From: an uncultured Clostridia bacterium
GTDB taxonomy: Bacteria; Bacillota_A; Clostridia; Christensenellales; Aristaeellaceae
NCBI GenBank assembly: GCA_934645275.1
Contig: CAKUDW010000046.1
Location: forward strand, 1-10,845
Length of the DNA stretch: 10,845 nucleotides
Reading direction: 5' to 3'
Below the pieces are notes generated by a model. That model had not been told where the DNA came from and did not search any database. It was given only the letters and a program-made list of their open reading frames with translations. The translations under genes were made by a program, and so were the position numbers. Position 1 is the stretch's first letter. Every line of letters begins with the position of its first letter. Shown here piece by piece: positions 6,366 through 10,845 of the stretch.

Positions 6366-7271
6366 TCAGCTTTTGCGCCGAAGCAGTTCGGGCGTCTGTG
6401 CCAGCAGCACCGCGGTGAATACCAGCGCGCAGCCGATCAACTCCTGTCCGCCCAGATGCTCGTGCAGAATCAACCAGCCCGCCAGGGCGGCGAACACGGA
6501 TTCCAGACTCATGATGATGGAAGCTACCGCCGGTTCGGCATATTTTTGCCCGATAATTTGAAGCGTGTAGGCGATACCGCTGGAGAATATACCGGCATAG
6601 GCTACAGGAATCCATGCGGCAGCGAGATCGCTCAGGTGCGTATCCTCAAATATCAGCGCGCCGATTAATGAGATTGTGCCGCACACGGCGAACTGCGCGC
6701 AGGAGAGACTCATGCCATCTAAATCCGCATATTTACCCACCAGCAGAATTTGAGCGGTGAAACCCACTGCGCAGATCAGCTCAAGTACGTCCCCCAGATA
6801 CAGTCCGGACATGCCCTTCGGCGCGCACAGCAGGTACATGCCGCCCACACAGAGCACGCCTGCAGCCAGTATCAGCGGATGAGGCTTTTTGCCCGCGATT
6901 ACGGCGCACAGCGCGGTCATAACCACATAAGTGGCTGTTAAAAAGCCTGCGCGTCCGGAAGCCGCTACACCGTCAGGGTAGGCGGCGATGCCGAACTGCT
7001 GGAAGTTCGAAGCCAGACAAAGCGCTACGCCGCATAGCAGTCCTCCCCGTAGTAGGCGGCGATCGATGGGCGGTACAGGTGTTCCTGACGCTTTTCTGGA
7101 AATTTTTCTGACCTTCATCAGTATTAACAGAAACGCGGATGCAATAATCGAACGCACGGCGGTAAAACTGAACGAACCGATGCTGCCCGCTGCCGAGGTT
7201 TGCGCCACGAAAGCCAGGCCCCAGATCATCGCCGTCAACAGCAGCGGCAGCGTTCCCCTTGCTTTTTTCAT
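6366..7271 (-). CDS. EamA/DMT-family permease (metabolite exporter)
   Basis: This 301-residue inner membrane protein of the drug/metabolite transporter superfamily should have ten helices arranged as two EamA repeats (about 8-148 and 157-290). The first repeat opens with LLLTAMIWGLAFVAQ (10-24). The second closes with the familiar EPAVASIIMSLESVFAAL and WLILHEHLGGQELIG blocks (246-280). Charged loops occur at 53-76 (KVRKISRK and DRR), and the basic C-terminus is LLRRKS. DMT permeases typically export amino acids or other small metabolites by proton antiport; the substrate cannot be read here. AGGGGG lies 8 bases before the ATG. The gene is divergent from an Lrp/AsnC regulator, which suggests that regulator controls it and that an amino acid is the effector and perhaps the cargo (inference). 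No obvious terminator follows; the next gene has its own promoter. Confidence 0.93.
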   Translation of the reverse strand: MKKARGTLPLLLTAMIWGLAFVAQTSAAGSIGSFSFTAVRSIIASAFLLILMKVRKISRKASGTPVPPIDRRLLRGGLLCGVALCLASNFQQFGIAAYPDGVAASGRAGFLTATYVVMTALCAVIAGKKPHPLILAAGVLCVGGMYLLCAPKGMSGLYLGDVLELICAVGFTAQILLVGKYADLDGMSLSCAQFAVCGTISLIGALIFEDTHLSDLAAAWIPVAYAGIFSSGIAYTLQIIGQKYAEPAVASIIMSLESVFAALAGWLILHEHLGGQELIGCALVFTAVLLAQTPELLRRKS

Positions 7272-7311
7272 TTCATGTGCCCCCTGAATTTTGCTTTTGT
7301 GCGGCCGGAGA

Positions 7312-7332
7312 GCTTTGCATTGTCTGCAAAGC
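7312..7332. promoter_or_regulatory. Perfect inverted repeat between permease and Lrp genes (candidate operator or leader hairpin)
   Basis: Eight-base arms GCTTTGCA (7312-7319) and TGCAAAGC (7325-7332) enclose five bases. It lies in the permease leader if the promoter at 7375-7403 is right, and 110 bases upstream of the Lrp promoter. It could be a dimeric regulator site on DNA or a hairpin in the permease mRNA. Sequence alone does not decide. Confidence 0.5.
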
Positions 7333-7374
7333 GCCCGAAGCGGCCCAATACGCAGACTGTCCTTTTAAAAACAC

Positions 7375-7403
7375 ACTCTAGCATGGCGGCTTGCACATGT
7401 CTA
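7375..7403 (-). promoter_or_regulatory. Candidate promoter of the EamA permease
   Basis: On the minus strand, TAGACA (7398-7403), a 17-base spacer and TAGAGT (7375-7380) with an extended -10 TG form a plausible but non-consensus promoter. It would give a leader of about 97 nt, long for this window and containing self-complementary segments. Weak match, so moderate confidence only. Confidence 0.4.
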
Positions 7404-7442
7404 GCTGAAGCATATTTATTGCCTAATAATTTTCGGTAAACC

Positions 7443-7471
7443 TTGACAAATTGCGCCGGGAAAGGTATCAT
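7443..7471 (+). promoter_or_regulatory. Sigma-A-type promoter of the Lrp/AsnC gene
   Basis: Consensus TTGACA (7443-7448), a 17-base spacer and TATCAT (7466-7471). The start point should be near 7478, leaving a leader of about 24 nt that holds AGGAGG (7489-7494), 7 bases before the ATG at 7502. Confidence 0.82.
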
Positions 7472-7501
7472 AGAAATGGATGCCACACAGGAGGCTTGAA
7501 G

Positions 7502-7936
7502 ATGGACAGCACCGATCTGAAAATTATATCCATGCTTAAAAAGAACGCCCGCGTTTCCGCCTCGGCCATTGCCAAGGAGGTTGGGCTCGCCGTATCTTCG
7601 GTCACGGAGCGCATACGGCGGCTGGAACTGCAGGGCGTAATATTGCAATATACCGCCGTGGTCGATAACAGTAAAATCGAGGGCGGCATTACCGCCATGA
7701 TCGGTATCAAGATTGAACACACGCGCTACATAGACCAGGTGACCGATATCCTATCCACCGATCCGCACGTGGTTTCGCTGTATGTTCTGACCGGTGATCT
7801 GGATTTTCTGGCCTCAGTCTACGCCGTATCCACGGAGGAATTCCGGCAGGTACATCACAGAATCGCGAATCTGGAAGGCGTGTCTGCGGTGAAAACCTAT
7901 TATATACTGAGTACGCGCTCAAACGAGCAGGCATGA
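7502..7936 (+). CDS. Lrp/AsnC-family transcriptional regulator
   Basis: This 144-residue DNA-binding regulator has the standard single-unit Lrp layout. Residues 4-50 form the winged helix-turn-helix (DLKIISMLKKNARVSASAIA, with recognition helix near SSVTERIRRLELQGVI). Residues 66-138 form the RAM ligand-binding and oligomerisation domain, including the VLTGDLDFLASV strand-turn (95-106) that corresponds to the family's Gly-Asp effector-site motif. Such proteins assemble as dimers to octamers and respond to amino acids. The AGGAGG at 7489-7494 fixes the ATG at 7502; an open frame extends further upstream but crosses the promoter. It is divergent from the EamA permease, so it probably regulates that gene and itself (inference from arrangement). 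The gene ends just before its own terminator. Confidence 0.94.
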   Translation: MDSTDLKIISMLKKNARVSASAIAKEVGLAVSSVTERIRRLELQGVILQYTAVVDNSKIEGGITAMIGIKIEHTRYIDQVTDILSTDPHVVSLYVLTGDLDFLASVYAVSTEEFRQVHHRIANLEGVSAVKTYYILSTRSNEQA

Positions 7937-7955
7937 TACCTGTTCAATAGAGTAT

Positions 7956-8002
7956 AAAGAACGACCGGCAGCCGATATTCGGGGAGCGCCGGTCGTTCTT
8001 TT
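7956..8002 (+). terminator. Intrinsic terminator of the Lrp/AsnC gene
   Basis: Arms 7956-7969 and 7988-8001 pair perfectly over 14 bp, with AAAGAAC on the left and GTTCTTT on the right, so the right arm doubles as part of a TTCTTTT tail. The 18-base loop holds an inner CCGA/TCGG hairpin (7972-7982). It starts 20 bases after the stop. Confidence 0.85.
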
Positions 8003-8176
8003 AAAGGTGGAAATCATTTCTTTCTTGAGCCGGCAGACTTTAACGTATCCCAGCCCGTTCAAAGCAGGGATTGGGGGTGCAGGGGATGTGCCGATAATTT
8101 TTGGATAAACTCTTTGCGGCATGTGTCATTGCTTTGTGTCGTCCGGCGACGACTTCGACAGCATTACCGGTAAGCA
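8003..8176. other. Non-coding stretch between two convergent terminators
   Basis: I see no gene here. A minus-strand open frame of 67 codons spans 7919-8122 but crosses the Lrp terminator and has no convincing domain. The stretch contains a G-rich run (GGGATTGGGGGTGCAGGGG, about 8066-8084) that looks like the remains of a dispersed intergenic repeat, a small hairpin with arms GTCGTC (8138-8143) and GACGAC (8148-8153), and the palindrome TTACCGGTAA (8164-8173). No promoter I would defend. Confidence 0.5.
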
Positions 8177-8218
8177 ATCGAGCGGCGGGGACTCCCAAGA
8201 AGTTCCCTGCCGCTCGAT
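8177..8218 (-). terminator. Terminator hairpin downstream of the htrA-like gene
   Basis: Arms 8177-8192 and 8202-8218 pair: ten perfect base pairs (ATCGAGCGGC with GCCGCTCGAT), then a G-T wobble, GGGA with TCCC, and a last pair across a one-base bulge. It lies 12 bases past the minus-strand stop at 8231. The minus-strand flank (TGCTTACC) has no clear T-tract, so it is a strong stem with a weak tail. Confidence 0.65.
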
Positions 8219-8230
8219 ATCTATATTGCG

Positions 8231-9328
8231 TCAGTCCAGCAGCGCCAGCTTGACGGTGAGGTTCAGTTCCTCGTAGCCGCCGGTCAGGTTGCCGTCCTTA
8301 TCATAATAGCGATAGAGCTTGAGCTTTACCCTGTCGCCCGCCTGGCACTTGTCAAGTTCCTTCAGTAGCGCCATGTAATTCATCACGCGCACGCCGTTGA
8401 TTTCGGTAATTACGTCGCCCACTTGCAGTCCGGCTATGGCCGAGGGACCGCCTTCTTCCACGGTATAGACCTGCGCGCCGGCCGGCGGATACTTCTTCAT
8501 CGGCGTGTCCGGACCGTCGATGTCGGCTACGGTGATGCCCAGCCGCGGGCGCGTTACGCTGCCGTTATCGATAATCTGATCGATATAGCGCTTGACGGTA
8601 TTGATCGGGATGCAGAAGCCGAGCCCTTCAAACACAGCCGTGGTCGAAAACATCATCTTCAGCGTGGGAATGCCCACCAGCTCGCCGCGCGCGTTGAGCA
8701 GCGCACCGCCGGAATTGCCGGTGTTGATGGCGGCGTCGGTCTGAATCACGGGCGTGCTGCGGGTGAAATTGTCGGCGCTGATGTCCTCGCGCTCAAGGCC
8801 GGATATGATGCCGGCGGTGACCGTGCCGGGCAATACTTCCAGGCTGTCGCCAGGATTGCCGATGCAGATGGCCAGCTCGCCGATGCGTAAACTGTCTGAA
8901 TCGCCCATCGGGATGGGGGAAACGCCGCTGGGCGCGGTTTCGGCGAAGCGCAGCACGGCGATGTCCGTACCGTCGTCGGCGCCCAACAGTTCAGCGTCCA
9001 TCTCTTCGCCGCTGAGCCACTGGATTTTGAATACCTCGCCGTTTTCCACGATGTGGTTGTTGGTCAGAATGTAACCGCCCTCCGCATCGCTGCGGATGTA
9101 GCAACCGGAGCCAGCCGCGATTTCATTTGTGGCGGCGATGCGGGTGACCGCGTCCCAGGTTTCCTCAAAGCAAAGCACCTGAACGACCGCCGGACGCACG
9201 CGCTCGGCAATTTCTGGAATCGGGTTGGCCGCGGAATAGACAATCTCGTAGCCAGGGGTTTCCTCGGCGGCGGCAAAGCTCAGTATCATGGCAAGGCACA
9301 GTGCCAGCGCACAGATTTTTTTCATCAT
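8231..9328 (-). CDS. Secreted HtrA/DegP-family serine protease with one PDZ domain
   Basis: This 365-residue exported protease of the trypsin-like HtrA family degrades misfolded proteins outside the membrane. Residues 1-21 form a signal peptide with likely cleavage after AAA (19-21), instead of the uncleaved membrane anchor usual in Bacillus-type HtrA. The protease domain covers about 36-255, with a triad fitting His92 (LTNNHIVENG), Asp122 (DDGTDIAVLRF) and Ser206 (NTGNSGGALLN). Residues 266-365 form a single PDZ domain (LGITVADI, GGPSAIAGLQVGDVITEINGV). The start is one of three consecutive starts (TTG 9331, ATG 9328, ATG 9325); I take 9328. Its ribosome binding site AAGGAAAGG overlaps the stop codon of the sensor kinase upstream, so the two are almost certainly co-transcribed and may be translationally coupled. 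This points to envelope stress control. Family secure, exact start less so. Confidence 0.93.
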   Translation of the reverse strand: MMKKICALALCLAMILSFAAAEETPGYEIVYSAANPIPEIAERVRPAVVQVLCFEETWDAVTRIAATNEIAAGSGCYIRSDAEGGYILTNNHIVENGEVFKIQWLSGEEMDAELLGADDGTDIAVLRFAETAPSGVSPIPMGDSDSLRIGELAICIGNPGDSLEVLPGTVTAGIISGLEREDISADNFTRSTPVIQTDAAINTGNSGGALLNARGELVGIPTLKMMFSTTAVFEGLGFCIPINTVKRYIDQIIDNGSVTRPRLGITVADIDGPDTPMKKYPPAGAQVYTVEEGGPSAIAGLQVGDVITEINGVRVMNYMALLKELDKCQAGDRVKLKLYRYYDKDGNLTGGYEELNLTVKLALLD

Positions 9329-9348
9329 CAATCAAATCCAACCTTTCC

Positions 9349-10845
9349 TTAATTCTGTTCGGATTCTTTGCGCTCCGGGGCATTTAACCGGGCGGACTGC
9401 TCCGGTAACGCCTTTGCCGCCGCAGGCAGAGAAAATTCAAATACGGTGTGTCCAGGCTGCGATTCAAAGCGAATGTCGCTGCCGTGCTGCTGAACGATGT
9501 TTTTGCAGATCGACAGCCCGAGCCCCGTGCCCATGCCGGCGGTGTGCGCCTTGTCAGCTTTATAGAAACGGTCGAAGATGTGCAGCTGATCCTCGGGGCT
9601 GATACCGGGGCCGTTGTCAGCCACGCGGAAGAGGACAGATTTATCGGTTCTGACGGTTTCCAGCGTCAGTACACTGCCCTCGCCAATCATAAATTTTACG
9701 GCGTTGTCGACCAGGTTGCGGACCACCTGGTTGATTCGGTTCGCGTCGCCCAGTGCGAAGCAGGGATCTGCCGCGAGTTTTACGTTTACGTCGATGCCCT
9801 TCTCATCAATGCGCCCTTCGAAGCCGATCAGTATGCGGCGCACCAGCTCGTTTGCGTCGAACGGAGCGATGGTCATCGGGAATTTGCCAGATTCCAGACG
9901 GCTCAAATCCAGCAGATCGCGCACCAGATCGCTCAGCCGGTTGGTTTCATCCAGTACCACGCGCAGGTACTTTTCCTGCTCTTCCGGGCCGATCGTGCCG
10001 TCGAGCATGGCGGAAATGTAGCCCTTGATGCTGGTCATCGGCGAGCGCAGTTCGTGGGACACATTGGCCACGAAGCTGCGGCGCGACTGCTCCATGTTGC
10101 TCAGCTCGGAGGCCATTCGATTGATCGAATTGCCCAGTTGCTCCAACTCGCCGCCGCAGTTCAGCGCTACCCGCCGGTTCAGCTCTCCGCGCGAGAAGGC
10201 GCGCACCGCACGCTCGATTTCGCGCATCGGCAGGGTCTGGCTGCGCGCCACCCAAAACGAGAGCGCTACGCCCAGCAACAGCGCTACTAGCGCAGGCAGC
10301 AGCGCCTGCGATAACACCGCCCGCAGGCTCACATGCAGCCGGTCTACCGGGATATGCAGCAGCACGGCGCCAACCACGTGGTCGCCGCTGTAAGTCCACG
10401 GCACGCCAATGGTGACGATATGGTCGCCCAGTTCGGTAAACAGACCGGTGGCGCGGATTTCCTGGCCGGATTGAATCCGCGTCAGCTGTTCCAACACGGC
10501 CTCCGTGGCGATGCCCTCGGAAGTATTCCACGAGCTGTCGATATATTGTACGCGGCCCGATTCGAAGCTTACGATCCATATATCGGCGTTGTAGCGGTCA
10601 TAAATATCGGCGATTTTCTTATTTACCAGGTATTGTATGGTGGCGTTGCCGCGCACGAGGCTCAGGTTGCTGAGCTGCTGCATGTATTCCGCCACCTGAC
10701 GCGCCTGCATGCGTACCTCAGTTTCGTAGTTATCCTGCAGACGGTTGCGCTGCGCGCTGGTCAGGATTGCGGTAAAGAGGATGATCGTCACCAGCAGCAC
10801 CGCCATCATGGCGCTGAACAGCCGCCAGAACAGTCCGTTTTTCAT
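9349..10845 (-). CDS. Membrane sensor histidine kinase (HAMP-HisKA-HATPase)
   Basis: This 498-residue two-component sensor kinase has a first membrane helix at about 8-30, an extracytoplasmic sensor region at about 31-177 with no domain I can name, and a second helix at about 178-200. A HAMP linker follows (201-252), then the HisKA dimerisation domain with phospho-accepting His264 in ANVSHELRSPMTSIKGY, and the HATPase domain with N box NQVVRNLVDNAVKF (372-385), G1 VADNGPGIS (408-416), F box FDRFYKAD (424-431) and G2 GTGLGLSI (439-446). All catalytic elements are intact. The ATG is the last codon in the window (10845); its ribosome binding site and the expected response regulator gene lie outside, so an earlier start cannot be excluded. 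It is followed at 20 bases by the htrA-like protease in the same operon. The architecture resembles WalK/PhoR/CssS-type kinases; the CssS-like link to HtrA is an inference. Confidence 0.94.
   Translation of the reverse strand: MKNGLFWRLFSAMMAVLLVTIILFTAILTSAQRNRLQDNYETEVRMQARQVAEYMQQLSNLSLVRGNATIQYLVNKKIADIYDRYNADIWIVSFESGRVQYIDSSWNTSEGIATEAVLEQLTRIQSGQEIRATGLFTELGDHIVTIGVPWTYSGDHVVGAVLLHIPVDRLHVSLRAVLSQALLPALVALLLGVALSFWVARSQTLPMREIERAVRAFSRGELNRRVALNCGGELEQLGNSINRMASELSNMEQSRRSFVANVSHELRSPMTSIKGYISAMLDGTIGPEEQEKYLRVVLDETNRLSDLVRDLLDLSRLESGKFPMTIAPFDANELVRRILIGFEGRIDEKGIDVNVKLAADPCFALGDANRINQVVRNLVDNAVKFMIGEGSVLTLETVRTDKSVLFRVADNGPGISPEDQLHIFDRFYKADKAHTAGMGTGLGLSICKNIVQQHGSDIRFESQPGHTVFEFSLPAAAKALPEQSARLNAPERKESEQN

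Noticed and set aside
7919..8122. Minus-strand 67-codon frame downstream of the Lrp gene
   Set aside because: It crosses the Lrp terminator hairpin, lacks a ribosome binding site, and its protein shows no membrane, toxin or known small-protein features.
8138..8173. Small hairpin GTCGTC/GACGAC and palindrome TTACCGGTAA as regulatory sites
   Set aside because: They lie between two terminators with no promoter or gene start nearby to act on, and palindromes this short arise by chance.
9448..10290. Long plus-strand open frame of 280 codons opposite the sensor kinase
   Set aside because: It lies wholly antisense to an intact kinase with all motifs. It is His/Ala/Gln-rich, has no recognisable domain or ribosome binding site, and is typical of GC-rich antisense shadows.

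Overview
The window reads as a chromosomal stretch of a Gram-positive, moderately GC-rich member of the Clostridia. The clues are strong AGGAGG-type ribosome binding sites, sigma-A-type promoters, an exported NlpC/P60 wall hydrolase with SH3 repeats, a CDP-glycerol glycerophosphotransferase beside a LicD enzyme, and a HAMP/HisKA kinase coupled to a secreted HtrA protease. A gut-type lineage such as Christensenellales is a guess only. I see no phage, insertion sequence, CRISPR array, rRNA or tRNA. Genes cover nearly all of the window, and no gene-free stretch exceeds 300 bases.

Layout: (1) 1-950, the C-terminal part of an ABC-F ATPase, convergent with (2) an exported two-SH3 NlpC/P60 endopeptidase on the minus strand (1009-1956); the two share a strong hairpin terminator. 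(3) Divergent from it, a psuK-psuG pseudouridine-degradation operon on the plus strand (2184-4053). (4) 4054-4260, a 3' region holding two tandem 60-nt structured repeats and then a strong terminator. (5) A minus-strand cell-surface pair with its own promoter: glycerophosphotransferase (5091-6281) then licD-like (4251-5072). (6) A minus-strand EamA/DMT permease (6366-7271) divergent from a plus-strand Lrp/AsnC regulator (7502-7936), the classic arrangement of a small-metabolite exporter and its regulator. (7) An intergenic stretch with two convergent terminators. (8) A minus-strand sensor kinase (9349-10845) whose stop codon is immediately followed by the ribosome binding site of an htrA-like protease, which suggests an envelope-stress module; the response regulator would lie beyond the right edge.

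How the genes work together: several act at the cell envelope (wall hydrolase, polyol-phosphate/LicD decoration, HtrA quality control and its kinase). psuK/psuG recycle pseudouridine from RNA turnover into ribose 5-phosphate and uracil. Most genes belong to familiar families. The one element I cannot assign is the repeat pair at 4070-4199: every base of each copy fits a three-way junction, the differences between copies preserve or restore pairing, and its G-U pairs point to the plus strand as the functional RNA.
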